64,000 nt of DNA. Source: Tubulanus polymorphus (taxonomy: Eukaryota > Nemertea > Palaeonemertea > Tubulaniformes > Tubulanidae). Under the pieces are notes generated by a model. That model saw only the letters and a program-made list of their open reading frames with translations, ran no database searches and was not told where the DNA came from. The stretch lies in NCBI RefSeq assembly GCF_964204645.1, contig NC_134028.1, forward strand, positions 25,394,153 to 25,458,152, written 5' to 3'. A program made the position numbers and the translations under genes. Below, in pieces: positions 1 to 11,456 of the stretch; the first letter of the stretch is position 1, and each line of letters begins with the position of its first letter.

Positions 1-699
1 TATGCTGAAATTTATCATTCATAGCAAATTGCCTTCGATTCAAGGTTCGAATGTTTTACGTATTTTGCATTTTCGCGCGAAAAACACGGAATGTGAAAGA
101 AAGCGTCTCTCGATTGTAAACACGATCTATTTCTCGCTAGTATTAGAGTGACAAATATCTATTCATCGCTTCGAATTTAGCAGTGGGTGAACGTCATCAA
201 ACAGGTGCGTTGGAAGCAATGTTTTATCGCTGCGGCCAAAATGCCGATTTTGGACAGATTCTTAATATTGCCGCGGCGAATTGACTTAATTTCTTCAAAA
301 ACGTGGTATTCATAGAAAAAAAACATCATTCAGTAAATTATTCAGTCGCTGCACTTCCAACGCCACTGTCAAATACTTATCAGTCGTACTCTATGGTTGA
401 AACATACCTAGTAAGTAGTAAAGAAATGTGACTACATCTGTGCGAACAGGACTTAGATATCCATACAAATAGGATAGAAGATGTCCATGCACGCGGACAA
501 AAAATGTCGATGCAGTTAAGACGACGTCCTCCTCTTGCCTGTAGTATATTCCTTCACTACATGTATGTATGTAAAAACCAACTATGGAAATTTTGATAGC
601 GATAGAAATTAAGGTTTTGTGTAATATGCCGTTCAGCCACTGTGAAACTGTTCGTTTTCGTTACAACTGCATCTGCAGCATTTTTGAGTTTGAATGTGT

Positions 700-722
700 A
701 TGATGATGATGATGATGATGAT
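700..722. repeat. (ATG)n microsatellite
   Basis: Uninterrupted ATG/GAT trinucleotide run of about seven units in AT-rich non-coding sequence. Confidence 0.9.
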
Positions 723-969
723 ATGAAATATGTTTTGTCCGTTAGTTTTGTGTTTTGCTGACAATGTCTTGTTGTAATGTAAGTAAATTCTCCGCGAGGA
801 ATGCTGCACTCACTACTATAGCCTGTTCAGTCTCTTCCGACGCCGCCGCCGAATAACGCCTGTTTTATTATTTTTGACCGGGATCCAGTTCTAGGTTGAG
901 ACCATGTCCATGTAATCCGTATATTCAAATTTAAACAAAGAACTGTAAAGCTGGGTCTAGAAAAATATA

Positions 970-1245
970 AGCCGCGATCACACGGAGACGATTTGGCCCG
1001 GGCCAAATTGGCACGGATCAGGCTCGGGCCAAATTTTGCCCGTGCCTAATTAGAGAGCGCGTTCACACGCAAACCATTCACTCGATACTAAACAATGCTT
1101 AAACAAAGGAAGTGGATCATTTCCGGTGGCAGTTGCAATTCAAACGCAATCATTTGTCTGGTGCTAAAATTAGGCTCAGGCCTGGTCCGACGTTTGGCAC
1201 AGGCCAAATTTGGCCCGGGCCAAAAATGCTCGTGTGATCGCGGCT
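970..1245. mobile_element. MITE-like element, family A copy 1
   Basis: Terminal inverted repeats AGCCGCGATCACACG at the left and CGTGTGATCGCGGCT at the right bound about 276 bp with no coding capacity. Inside lie repeated GGCCCGGGCCAAAT-type motifs near both ends and a central CGATACTAAACAATG segment. A second copy at 2624-2864 shares both ends and the centre, so this is a dispersed family. The flanks are AT-rich and the target duplication could not be resolved. Superfamily unknown. Confidence 0.75.
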
Positions 1246-1252
1246 ATACAGG

Positions 1253-1460
1253 ACTCCCAGTTGCTGCGCTTGCCTTAAGATCTCTTACCTGTGACCATTT
1301 TGGTTCTATAGCCATTCTAACAACTTAAGACCAGTCTAAGCTCATTTTGGTTCTATAAACAATCAACCAAGTTAAGAATACTAAGCTCATTTTGGTTTTG
1401 TTGCCAAACATTTTCAAACTTGAGTCTTGCGAAATTGGGTAGTTAACTTAACTCACTAGA
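1253..1460. repeat. degenerate 'AACTTAAGACCAGTCTAAG' repeat
   Basis: Contains CTTAAGACCAGTCTAAG and TCATTTTGGTTCTATA repeated two to three times. The same vocabulary recurs at 38237-38372, where it forms a clear foldback bounded by inverted ends, and at 60903-61030. It is probably a decayed copy of that small non-autonomous element. Confidence 0.5.
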
Positions 1461-2623
1461 ACTGGATCTGTCGAAAAAACAAAAGCTTTCTTTATTTTGA
1501 ATATCTCGAATGGAATTATGGTGCATGTACACTGGTTATTATTTTTTATTATGGTAAAATTCGCTTTGATGTCATTTTTAAACACGACGCATTTTGTCAT
1601 TTCGATTACTGTATGTAGCAGATGAAAATTACAACCACAGAAACCGACGTTGATCCCAGAGAACTAAAACGAAACACGCTTCTTTTACGTACAAGGATAT
1701 CGAGATACAGCTTCCTATTAACATCAGTTATTGCCATAATCGATGAAAAACCCACAATTCCAACAAACCAAATTTTCAAAGAAAATCGTTTTTGTATCAA
1801 AATGCAGAGCTGTCGACTTTTTCCTGTTTTTCAGTATAATTTTTACTATTTGTTCCTGAGAAATACCGATGTGATTAGTTTGAACTGAAATATGGAAGAT
1901 GTTTACTGAGGGTCTCACTGTCGATTACTGATTAAGTAATGATGATAGTAAGGTTAGAGGTTAATAAATTGAGAGTTTTCTTTCATATTTCAATGAAATA
2001 TTATTTAATTATCACTCGTTTCTGAGATACCACTTGAAAGTTGGCAGCACTGAAAATAAATCTCAATAGGTTTTCTTTTAATTTGTGGGTTTTTCGTCAA
2101 TTGTAGTACAGACACTCGATCGACTGCGTATAAAAACCACTACTGCTCTAATGCTGCTTGCGTTTGAATTTGTTTGAATTTGTCGTATGTTTTTGACAGC
2201 TTCGTTTGCTCGCTCGTTTATACCATGCGTATATATTATTTCTTCTCTATATTTGTTATATTAACCGCAGGTCTGACTTGGTAAAACATGGACGACAAAG
2301 CAGGTGCTGTTTATAAATATCGTCTCCCTCGAAACGTCCTCATTTTCCGGGCTTTTAACTTGCACGTAACCCGCCCTGGCAAGTGAGGATGGTATAGTGT
2401 CGTCGATGTCGTCACTGTTGAGTGTATTTACGAAATAGATCCCGTATCTTGTTTTGTTCTGCTCCCGCCCGTAGTGAGAAAATAGGGGGAATCATTGAAT
2501 TGACATTCATAGGGCAGCTAGGGTTAGCATTCGTCCTGTTCTTTATGAACTTAGAGCCTCAAAAGATCCCCTAGTTTGTATCATTAGCTTAATTAGTCTC
2601 TTTGTTCTGGACTGAGGATATAT

Positions 2624-2864
2624 AGCCACGATCACACGGAGATGACTAGGCCAGGGCCAAATTGGCACGGATCAACCCTGAGTCTAATGTTGGCCACATC
2701 TTAGAGAGCGTGTTCACACACATGTATACTCAATCGATACTAAACAATGTGAAGGGAAGTTATTCATTTCCGTAAGCAGTTGCAATTCACACGCAATAAT
2801 TCGACCCGTTGGGCCCCCTGGCAAACAGTTGCTCCAGGCCAAAAATGCTTGTGTGATCACGGCT
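2624..2864. mobile_element. MITE-like element, family A copy 2
   Basis: Begins AGCCACGATCACACGGAG and ends GTGTGATCACGGCT, matching the termini of the 970-1245 element, and shares its internal CGATACTAAACAATG and GCAGTTGCAATTCA segments. It is about 241 bp, non-coding, and diverged by substitutions and small deletions. Confidence 0.75.
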
Positions 2865-3117
2865 TAATATGTCATAATTTTATTAGCAAATTCCTGAAAA
2901 TGAAAGAAGTGATCCTTTAGGCAGACCTGGATCAGTCTTTTTGGTCGGTCGAAATTGGTTCGTTCTAAAATGGAATCGACCAATTTTAGACCATTCTAGA
3001 TAACATAGTATGTCACAATGCATATTATGTGGGAGTAGTCTAATAGAATCTTCTCTTTAATTCAGTAAATTTTCCTACTGTCATTTTACTAGAAGTATTT
3101 TTTAATAGCTTCGTTAT

Positions 3118-3325
3118 AGCACGGCCCTATAGTCGCTCCACGTCCTACAGTCCATCCACGGCCTATAGTTCGACCACGGCCCTAGAGTCGATTCACGACC
3201 CCAGAGTCTGACCACGGCCCTAGAGTCGATCCATGCCCTAGAGTCCAACCAAGGCCCTAGAGTCCATCCACGCCCTAGAGTCCGACCACGGCCCTAGAGT
3301 CCAACCACGATCCCTGCAATCTAGC
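3118..3325. repeat. about 21-bp minisatellite
   Basis: Roughly ten tandem, imperfect copies of a unit like CACGGCCCTAGAGTCGATC, alternating 'gtcgatccac' and 'gtccgaccac' variants. No open reading frame runs through the array. Confidence 0.85.
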
Positions 3326-3942
3326 CAAGCAAGAGATGAAAAGCCATGTGAAATCCTTAGACCTATTTCAAAATTTAGCGACCAACCAAATCCTCCCCGC
3401 ACAAAAATATTTCATTGCTAATGTCGCTCGATTTGTCGCTTAATTCCTGTTTTGTTTGTGTTCTATTAGAGACTCTAATTATGACGTTACCAGTAACCGT
3501 TCTTCAGTTCATCGAAACAACTTAAAATAGAATATAAAATGCAGTTTGTTTGTTTTTTTTTTTTTTAATAAACTTTACACGATTATTGTGCTGTTTTTGC
3601 TTTCTTCGACCGTACCTTCCTCTTGCCTACCATAGTTTTTTTCGTGTGTCTTTAACAAAATAAATGAATGAAAAATCACTGATGGTCACTCGCACTGATG
3701 CACCGTTTGTTAATTTCTAGCATGTTCCAGCATCTCCATTCAAGCTTTAAATCGATTTTTTTTTTCATTTTTTTAGTTTGTTTATTTTACAATCAAATTC
3801 GCTTCGAGTTGTCACATTGGTCAGGCCATCTCTATGTTCATCCTAATGACTGAGGATCGAATACTGTACCGGCTATCCCACCCGATGGCGTCCTAAAAAT
3901 AGGACAACTCGATCTAATCATGTAGATTTCTAGCCTCCCACA

Positions 3943-4105
3943 TTAAAACCCTTGCAGTGCTGACTAATTGATACCCGAAAGTGCTGGAGTTATTAAGTCA
4001 AAAATATTTGAAATTCCACCCAGAATGATTGGCATACTGCGTTAGTGCATCTACACCTTGGTGCGGTGTATCATTAGTTACTAATATTGCACTGTGTTTG
4101 ACAGA
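3943..4105. mobile_element. TTAA-type MITE, left part
   Basis: Starts TTAAAACCCTTGCAGTGC and continues through GCTGACTAATTGATACC, an AAATTCCACCC block and CTACACCTTGGTGCGGTGTA. The order matches the left half of the complete copy at 57094-57389. The right half is missing. Confidence 0.7.
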
Positions 4106-4372
4106 TGCGGAATCCTGGACCGCTTCTACGGTCGTTTATATTTCCAGTACAATTTAATCTTGAGCCATCATTCGAATAAGTCATTGACTTAATGACTGAC
4201 GACTGAAGAAGCGAGTTTGACTATGTGCTTTAAGTTTTTAAACATGTATGATTTCGATAATCGATGAATTACGTATTTAGAATAATGTTCCAATGTTTCA
4301 CGTAGTGTAATAACGACGAGGAACTGCTTATAACTGTTTCATAACGTTTTTGTTTTTTTTAATCTCTTGCAG

Positions 4373-4451
4373 AGCAAAGCGTTTAAATCGAGGTGCTACG
4401 TCGGGCAGCAGTAATAATACCCAGTCGGGACTAGTCAAGGTCGCTCTTTAG
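4373..4451 (+). CDS. candidate terminal exon, unknown protein
   Basis: A strong polypyrimidine tract and CAG acceptor end at 4372. Read with two bases carried in from a previous exon, the next bases encode AKRLNRGATSGSSNNTQSGL followed by VKVAL and a TAG stop at 4449-4451. The serine/asparagine-rich tail and the hydrophobic VAL end look protein-like, but I recognise no family and find no upstream exon in the window. A canonical AATAAA inside an AT-rich 3'-UTR-like context sits at 7706. This may be a chance acceptor plus a short open frame. Confidence 0.3.
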
Positions 4452-4489
4452 AAGAATATCAGATGAAGACGTGTATTAGGTGAAATTAT

Positions 4490-4566
4490 AAGCCATGTTC
4501 ACGCTGGCGCTAGTTAGTCCGTTCTCATTCGGCCGAAAACCAGAAAAAGACTGGAATAGACTTATC
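4490..4566. mobile_element. left-end fragment of family B MITE
   Basis: Starts AAGCCATGTTCACGCTGG, resembling the left end CAGCCATATTCACACTT of the complete element at 6361-6680, and shares the 'agtccgttctcattcgg' type interior. It is truncated, and a hAT-like repeat begins shortly after it at 4593. Confidence 0.5.
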
Positions 4567-4592
4567 TCTGGTCCATTCTTGGAAGAAAACAA

Positions 4593-4980
4593 TAGGGTCC
4601 CTACGACTCCTTCATTCCTTAAAAATTCCTTTAAAATGGAAAATACTTTGAAAGGTACTTGAAACAACTTTGATTTGAACAAAATGCCTGAAACTCCTTT
4701 AGTTTCAGAGAAAAAAGCAATTAGAAATTTGGTCTAGTTTATAGTTGTACAGTAGACTAACCCGAAATGGATACATTTGGGACCTGGATTTAGAAACCAA
4801 GTTTAGGTAGTGAAAAGTTAGCTTACAAAACCACCGAAATAATGGTTTTAACAGCATTGATCTCGGAGGAGTCTACAGTAATTGGGATATGAAAATGATG
4901 GAGACACGACTTCTCGATATTTGAAATTTTCTCCTTTAGAACTCTATGTATCCGGGAATGACTGATCTGTAGGGATTCTG
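4593..4980 (+). mobile_element. hAT-like non-autonomous repeat, family C
   Basis: Begins AGGGTCCCTACGACTCC and ends GGAATGACTGATCTGTAGGG, giving imperfect inverted ends of the CAGGGTCC(C)TAC type. The interior carries repeated 'ctgaaactcctttagtt' phrases, then AGGAGTCTACAGTAATTGGG. Related copies are at 11131, 16745 and, inverted, 38697. There is no coding capacity. The hAT assignment rests only on the CAGGG-like ends. Confidence 0.65.
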
Positions 4981-5835
4981 AATGAGATCCTTGGAACGTT
5001 CTAGATAGCGTCATCGTGTGGACACAGCTATATATATATATCTCTACTGTTATGAATGGTGTTCGAAGGGGAAGCATTTTGCTTTCGATGTTGTCTGCAA
5101 TGGTACAAAAAACCTCGGCTGTTTAATCGGTGCTACGTACATGATGTGATGACTTCGTAGAGATTTTCCACAGCGCGATCGACGACAGCTGAATTCATCA
5201 AAAAATCATTTGCGTTATTTTTTTTTCGGTCGAAAAAGCTTTAAAAGCTGTACAGCAGCAGGGGTGAGATTGATGTAAGAAATTTCATGATATTTTCGTT
5301 TATTAGAAAGGGTTGATGCACTTTTCTGGAGAATGTTCGATCTTTCTGTTTAACCTTTAGAACTGCACTTCTTTCAGGCCTTTGTTTAGTACTATATGTA
5401 AAGAATATTCATATTTTGAAAATCTTAAATGTGAAAAAAAATCTTTAAAAAATACCGTGTATTTTTACAATGTAATAATGTGAAAAAAAGTAATAAAAAA
5501 TGAAGATTCCATTGTGCACCAATCTCATTCCTGGTACAGTATGATAATGGTATGAGAATTACATGGCTGGAGAATGTTTTAAATTGATGTTGAAATATAT
5601 TTACTGAAGAAATCTGGTGAGAAAAGTGTGTTTGAGCATGTGAAATGTTTGTAGGCTCAACCGATAATCTAATACATGTAATACCAGTAAACCATTAGAC
5701 GAAAGCTCACATGTAAAATATAACATATGATCTACATGCCGGTACGAATGATGGTTTTGTTATGGAAAACATTTTGGGAGTTATTACAAAATTCTAAATT
5801 TCTCTTGAGCTTCTCTTAAAAGCTGTCATCTTATA

Positions 5836-5923
5836 TCAATATACTGTGATGCAGTGTACTACTAGCAAATTCCATCACTAATTTATACACCACACTGCGT
5901 TGTAGACTCACTGAAAGGGTTAA
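5836..5923. mobile_element. TTAA-type MITE, right part
   Basis: Contains a decayed CACTGCG box and 'tccatcactaatttataca', and ends CACTGAAAGGGTTAA. This corresponds to the right end of the 57094-57389 copy. Confidence 0.7.
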
Positions 5924-6360
5924 CTCTGAATCATTTATTTTTTTTGATTGATTCAGTCTATCCTATAATCAATTTAGGCGTTAATCCTTTTTTTAAAATT
6001 GTGCCTCGGTCAAATTTCGGTAATTCTCGCGATATTTCAACGATATTTAAATTCGCTCTGCTATAGAGTTTGAAGAGTCTCTGGTTGAGATGGTGTCGTT
6101 CGTTACCGGTGGAATGGACAGACGTACGCGTTTTCCGATGTTTATTTTTAACGATAATGTATGAGTGTATATTTTTGCGGTGCGTTGGTTATCTTCAAAC
6201 TAACCTCTACCGGATAATTGTGAATATTTATGAAATGATGCCATTCTTTTAACCGATGTTTTTTTGATATTATAACGTTGTTGATGAGGTTTTCACAGAA
6301 TTATGGTTACGGTTCCTCTCTTTATCAGTGTGAATAATTGCATTGTTTTTCTAATCCGAT

Positions 6361-6680
6361 CAGCCATATTCACACTTCACTATTTAGAGCGTTCTAAATT
6401 TAGTTCATTCCGATTTAGAACGCACCGAACGTTCACACCAGCCATGGAGTCCATTTTAAATCGTTACATTCTGATTTGGACCAACTAGACCGATCCAAGT
6501 ATGTGTTCTAAATTTTGGAGCGGACCATTTCTCTGTGTGTGAAAAGAAACTATGCTTTTAATCACCTGTCAATCACAACATTGCATCTAGCTGGACCAGT
6601 GATAGAAAGTGAGTTAACATCGTGATTTTGGTTCGAGCCAAACTAGAACGGACTAATTAGCGATAGTGTGAATATGGCTG
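6361..6680. mobile_element. family B MITE, complete
   Basis: Inverted ends CAGCCATATTCACACT and AGTGTGAATATGGCTG are perfect complements and enclose 320 bp without coding potential. Diverged partial copies occur at 4490-4566 (left end) and 10058-10171 (right half). No target duplication is obvious. Confidence 0.8.
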
Positions 6681-7452
6681 TAGTATTAATGATTTGCTAC
6701 GTTTGGGGCATTCTTCAATCAGGGAAGTTCTCTCCCACTTCCGGTGTGACTGCGCAATGGATGATGGATGGCGGTCACATTCTTATAATAATTTCCGCGT
6801 AGGCGACTTCATGAATTTGCCTACAATTTTTTGTGGTCGACGGCAATCTACCTGCCCCACTAGAAAATGTTTAACATTTCAAAGTTTTATGATATTTCCT
6901 GCGTTCCATTTCAATTAACACAAATCATTTGCCGTGAGTTTTTTTCTTGAAAGTCAAGTTGCGACGCAAGATAAGAGATTTCGTGTCTTAAAACAAACAG
7001 ATCTGATAACTACTGGTCATAATTTGGGATTCTGTGCAAAAGGCCAATTAGTGGTATCTAAATTTAACGAGTGAACTTGTTTTCAAGAAAATTTGGATTA
7101 AAAATCAGCTTGGATCGAGCCTCCTATACAAATGATCGGCTACTATGATATAACAGGGTCAGATTGGTGTGAAAAGGGGATCTTTCGGCTTAAAAAGTTG
7201 TCGAAAATTATTTTTGTGAAAATCTGGAAATCAGTGAAAAAATCATGAAAACATGTGAGAAATTCAAGTTAAGTTTTGTCAGAATATTTTAATCCCTCTT
7301 TGTGCCATACACTGTTGAGCTCAGAATTTATAAGTGAATATGAAAAATCTTGGAAAAAACTGAAAAATCCTGGTATTTTGTTGTGAAAACATATAAAAAG
7401 AGGCCAATTGATAGGATGTGATGAAATACGAAAATTCTAGAGTTCATCAATC

Positions 7453-7498
7453 CATGGACGTATAAACTAGATTAGATGATCTAGTTTATACGTCCATG
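7453..7498. repeat. perfect palindrome
   Basis: Left arm CATGGACGTATAAACTAG and right arm CTAGTTTATACGTCCATG are perfect 18-bp complements around a 10-nt loop. A second, slightly diverged copy of the same hairpin is at 32503-32545, so it is a dispersed foldback element rather than a chance palindrome. Confidence 0.9.
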
Positions 7499-7705
7499 AT
7501 CAATCTGATCCCTGATATTATTTGGGTATTTTCGATTACTTCTTGCCCCAATATGGATTCAAACGTAACCATTTTGAGCTAAAACTTGTCATAAATTGGG
7601 GCCTGCTGCTGAAATTCATTAGCATGTGATTAAATATTTAAATAGTATAGAAATTATTGTATTACATGTGTAGATATTTTGTACAGTTCCTGAAGAAAGT
7701 GTGTA

Positions 7706-7711
7706 AATAAA
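7706..7711 (+). terminator. candidate poly(A) signal
   Basis: AATAAA within 'gtgtaaataaaatatg', preceded by AT-rich sequence. It is the best candidate 3' end for a + strand transcript ending with the 4373 exon, but there is no direct evidence of use. Confidence 0.35.
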
Positions 7712-9001
7712 ATATGTTTATATTTAAACACATATAGTCGATCTTGTTTCTAGAAGGGTTTTTTCTTGGCGGTTCAAATTAGAAAATGAGAGAGATGACA
7801 GGGATTTCATTCTGGGGGTCAAAAATCAAAGGTCTCAATATAAACAATATAAAGGAATGAAGCTCTCGAGCACAAATGGTTAATGACAAATCAAAAAGAT
7901 GAAATAGGTCAAGGAGGTGCTGCCGTCTATGTGAACTTCGAGTAAACAAAATGGTGCAAGAGAAAGATGAAGTTTTCATTTGACGTGTGTTGGAACTCGT
8001 AATTCATGGTTAGACGGCTGGTCTGTGATACCTTGAATATGGAACCGTCGAAAACACAATCTGCAACATGCCTAGGATGCACTTAAAGGTATTGACAAGT
8101 TTTGATTTTCAAATTACAAGCGCATTTTGAATGAACATCACTCGAATTGTGCATGCAGATGCATTGCAGCATCTTGATCTTGACAAGACAGACAATGGAG
8201 TAGTAATGTCGGGGAACATGTTCCTGCCAGGTGCTGGGCTGGGTAATCCTGTAGACTTAATTGATGATGTAAAACTTTAATAATTGGAAAGGCTTTAATA
8301 ACTCTGGCAAATTTTATTTTAGAAATATCCAACTATGCAACTTGATTGCGGTTGCGCAGTTGGGCAATTGACTTGAGGCGTTTTTATTTTTAAGCAACTC
8401 GTATCAAATGCTTAACTCTGTCGATTATTATCAACTGGAACAAATCTAATCGCCCTGAAATGACCCCACTCTCTAGAACTAGAACTTGGATTTGCTGCGA
8501 TTGAAAAGGTCGCCATTTTGATTTATCGCTGAACTCTACTGTGGTTGGCGCCTTCTAGCGCCTTCTAGCGTCTCGAGGAATATTTTGGTCATGCTGGGTA
8601 TTCGCGTTGGGTACTCGCGTTGGTGCATGTGCCCAGTCCGTGGAATGAATGTGATAAGCTCGGCTAAGTCTTTGTTTGTGACAATAAATGTAGACAAGCC
8701 TATTACAGGAAGACTCATGTCACATCGTGAGGTCGAGTCACAGATTCAGCCAAGACTCACCTGAGATCTATGATCATTTTGAACTGAACTCTTTAGTCAT
8801 GTGTACATTGATGTTCATTGGCTGCGACCTTAAAACCGGACTTAAGTACACTCATGTCATAAAAATTTCCCTGCTGATTCCTAAAAATCTGACGATTAGG
8901 TCGGATCTTGAGGCTTTTGGCATCCAGTGTGAGCAGTCGACCCAGGTATAATCAGGCACTGCCATATCTGGCTCGGATCAAGAACTCTTGTGCGATCGCG
9001 G

Positions 9002-9402
9002 TTAAACCCTTTCAGTGCTCTGACTAATTAATCCTCAGGATCCAATTGTGAGTTAGAGTTAACTCTGAGTTAAAGTTAGTTCATTTTCGATGAGTTAACT
9101 CAGGGTCAAATTTTAACTCAGAACTATGGAATTGGACCCTGAAGTGCTGGAGATAATTTGAAAGTTTTAAAAAATTCCACCCCAGTGTGTTGCGAATAAC
9201 GGACTTACTGCAATAGTGCGTCTACACCGCGGTGCGGTGTATCGTTAGTTACTAATATTCTAGTATTAGTTACTATTATTTCACACCAGGTGCTGCCATC
9301 TTTCAATACAGATAAAAACTAATCACGTTAACACTGATACGCGATGATGTGGTGTATTAGCGAAGTCCATCACTAATTTACACACCGCACTGAAAGGGTT
9401 AT
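9002..9402. mobile_element. TTAA-type MITE with nested foldback
   Basis: Left end TTAAACCCTTTCAGTGC and right end GCACTGAAAGGGTTA. The body matches the 57094-57389 copy, including CTACACCGCGGTGCGGTGTA. Around 9035-9140 it is interrupted by a smaller palindromic insert containing 'gagttaactctgagtt' and 'cgatgagttaactcag', bounded by CCAATTGTG and CTATGGAATTGG. Relatives of that insert are at 28604-28692 and 63278-63373. Confidence 0.75.
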
Positions 9403-9851
9403 GTCTATGGCTGTACGTAAAAGGCTTTAGCTGAATGAGAGAAAAGTTCTGAAAACTGTCCCGATTTCGACCAATGTCGTCGTCTGCTCTTTATGAGTTT
9501 TTTTTTCTAGTCATTAAGGACACCTCGCGTAATTAGGAAACATCATCGACGCCTACTTGCGATGGACGAGGCGTCAACACCTGCAGAAGGTTACCGTCAT
9601 TTAAACGTAATCAGTATTCTTCCGTTCGGTCGCCGACGGCAATCAAGGCATTCGACGTTTCGAGGTTATGCGCAGGAAACGAACAGAAATGACGCGAATT
9701 TACAAAAACGCGCCGATATTTCGCGCATCAGCCGGTGATGATTTAATCCGATATTCGCCCGTTTGTAACGTGCGGTAAATCCGGTGTGGTTCATTAGAAC
9801 GGGTTATCCGGCTATCCTCCCACCAGAGGGCGCGCGTAACCGTATAGGGTG

Positions 9852-10057
9852 GCCACTGACCTGGAATACCTGGATAACTTAGGGTATCAAAAAAATCTGA
9901 AAACTCAGGGAATTCGGACTTTGTTATCGACCGCTTGTTCTGTACATGATTCAATGAAAAATGAATGAATTGTAACATTTAAACCAAGAAATTTCTCTGA
10001 AACACTCGGGGAATTTTTTGTCATCATTCGGGGAATCGAAGAAAACTCCAAATTGAA
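9852..10057 (+). repeat. dispersed 'CCACTGACCTGGAA' repeat
   Basis: Begins GGCCACTGACCTGGAATACC, then has 'cagggaatt', 'ttcaatgaaaaatgaatg' and 'gaaatttctctga' in an order shared with 15961-16220, the 18.9-kb piece and inverted copies at 38047-38446 and 63766-64000. Confidence 0.65.
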
Positions 10058-10171
10058 GAATGGACCATGTTTCTCTTTGCATGAATAGAAACTTAACTTT
10101 GTCAATCACTATTGGGTCTAACTGAGCCAGTGATAATAAGTAACAAATTTACCTGTGATGTGAACATGGCT
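10058..10171. mobile_element. right half of family B MITE
   Basis: Follows the right half of the 6361-6680 element: 'ggaccat', 'gtcaatcac', 'gagccagtgata', ending GATGTGAACATGGCTT. Confidence 0.5.
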
Positions 10172-10228
10172 TAGTGAAGTGAGTTTGATTGTACCAGTGA
10201 ATAACCTGGTGAGGTTGTAACCTGTTTT

Positions 10229-10583
10229 AGGATCTGTCAGTCAGTCAGCTGGTCAGTCAGTCAGTTGGTTAGTCTGTCAGCTAGTCAGCGGGTCAGTCAG
10301 CCAGTTGATCAGTCAGCTGGTTGGTCACTTAGTTAGCCAGTTGGTCAGTCAGCTGGACTGTCAGCCAGTTGATCAGTCAGCTGGTTGGTGAGTCGTCAGC
10401 TGGTTGGTCACTTAGTTAGCCAGTTGGTCAGTCAGCTGGACTGTCAGCCAGTTGATCAGTCAGCTGGTTGGTGAGTCGTCAGCTGGTTGGTCAGCCAGTT
10501 GATCAGTCAGCCGGTTGGTGAGTCGTCAGTCAGCCAGCTGGACTGTCAGCCAGTTGACCAGTCAGCTGGTTGGTCAGTCAGTG
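10229..10583. repeat. CAGTCAGCTGGTTGGT minisatellite
   Basis: About 355 bp of short units such as 'cagtcagctggttggt', 'cagccagttgat' and 'gagtcgt', with a higher-order period of roughly 90-100 bp visible from about 10320 onward. No frame suggests coding use. Confidence 0.9.
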
Positions 10584-10831
10584 CGTTCAGCACATTCTCT
10601 TCCTCTTCACACAGTAGATAGATAAGATACGCACACACTCTGCTTTGCTCTGCTGTGATTTTTTTTAGTTCCGGCTGCTGCTGTATTTTTTTTGTGAAGG
10701 TCGCCACCGATTGGTAGCTATTATAATACATCGGTTAATGAATATTTCAGTGAAAACTGGCTGCGTATTGATGAATGATGCATTACAGCATGTTCAATCA
10801 ACGTTACACAGAATCCTGTTCTTGCTGTTCC

Positions 10832-10933
10832 CAAGAGAGAGTGAGAGGAAGGAGAGGTAGTGAAAGTATAAGAGAGAAGGAGTGAGAGGAAGGAGGAGGA
10901 TAGAGGGAGAGAGGGAGGATAGAGGGGAAGTGA
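10832..10933. repeat. purine-rich GA/GGA tract
   Basis: About 100 bp almost entirely of A and G on the + strand, a mixture of GAGA and GGA units. Confidence 0.85.
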
Positions 10934-11130
10934 GCCTGCACACACACCTCACTCAATCTATTTCATACTGTCGATATTTTTATACTTGTAAATGAACGAT
11001 TAACATTTTGTCGGTTTACGCAACAAACGTTTTATAAAACCACCAGCCGCGTGCGTGCGTGCAGAGCAATGGTCTGTCTGTTTCTTTTGATTGAAAAAGC
11101 TTTCACCCCCAGTTGCATCTCTACCGCGTG

Positions 11131-11456
11131 CAGGGTCCCTACAACTCCTCGATTCTTTAAAAACTCTTAAATGGAAAATGCTTTTAGAGGTGCCTGAAAC
11201 TCCTTTGAACAAAATTCTCGAAACTCCTTCAATTTTTAGAAAAAGGCTATTAGAAATTTTTGTCTAGTTTTATGATCATACAGTTTGTGGGTTTTTCACC
11301 CTTATAGGGGGTTACCGAATTAGAAACCAAGTTTATGTAGTGTATAGGATAAAAATTTGCTTGTTAGAAAGTACCATTTTAGGAGGAGTCTACTGTAATT
11401 TGGATCTAGTAATGATGAAGACATTTCCTCAAAATTTGAAATTTATACAAATATCA
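11131..11456 (+). mobile_element. hAT-like repeat, family C, disrupted
   Basis: Starts CAGGGTCCCTACAACTCC and follows the family C order to AGGAGGAGTCTACTGTAATT. It then runs into a 60-bp tandem array instead of the usual right end. Confidence 0.65.

Larger units (their letters stand above)
1..4372. other. gene-free, repeat-containing stretch
   Basis: I see no coding exon with a recognisable protein or closed reading phase here. The stretch holds two copies of one MITE-like family, a 21-bp minisatellite, a trinucleotide run and a partial TTAA-type MITE, all listed separately. It could be intergenic or an intron of a gene whose end is the candidate exon at 4373. A short reading frame starting at 2288 is not supported by splice context or similarity. 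Confidence 0.6.
4452..7735 (+). other. possible long 3' UTR or intergenic, MITE-rich
   Basis: No coding exon is recognisable. If the 4373 exon is real this would be its 3' UTR, ending after the poly(A) signal at 7706. Otherwise it is intergenic. It contains fragments of four mobile families and a perfect palindrome, listed separately. Confidence 0.3.
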
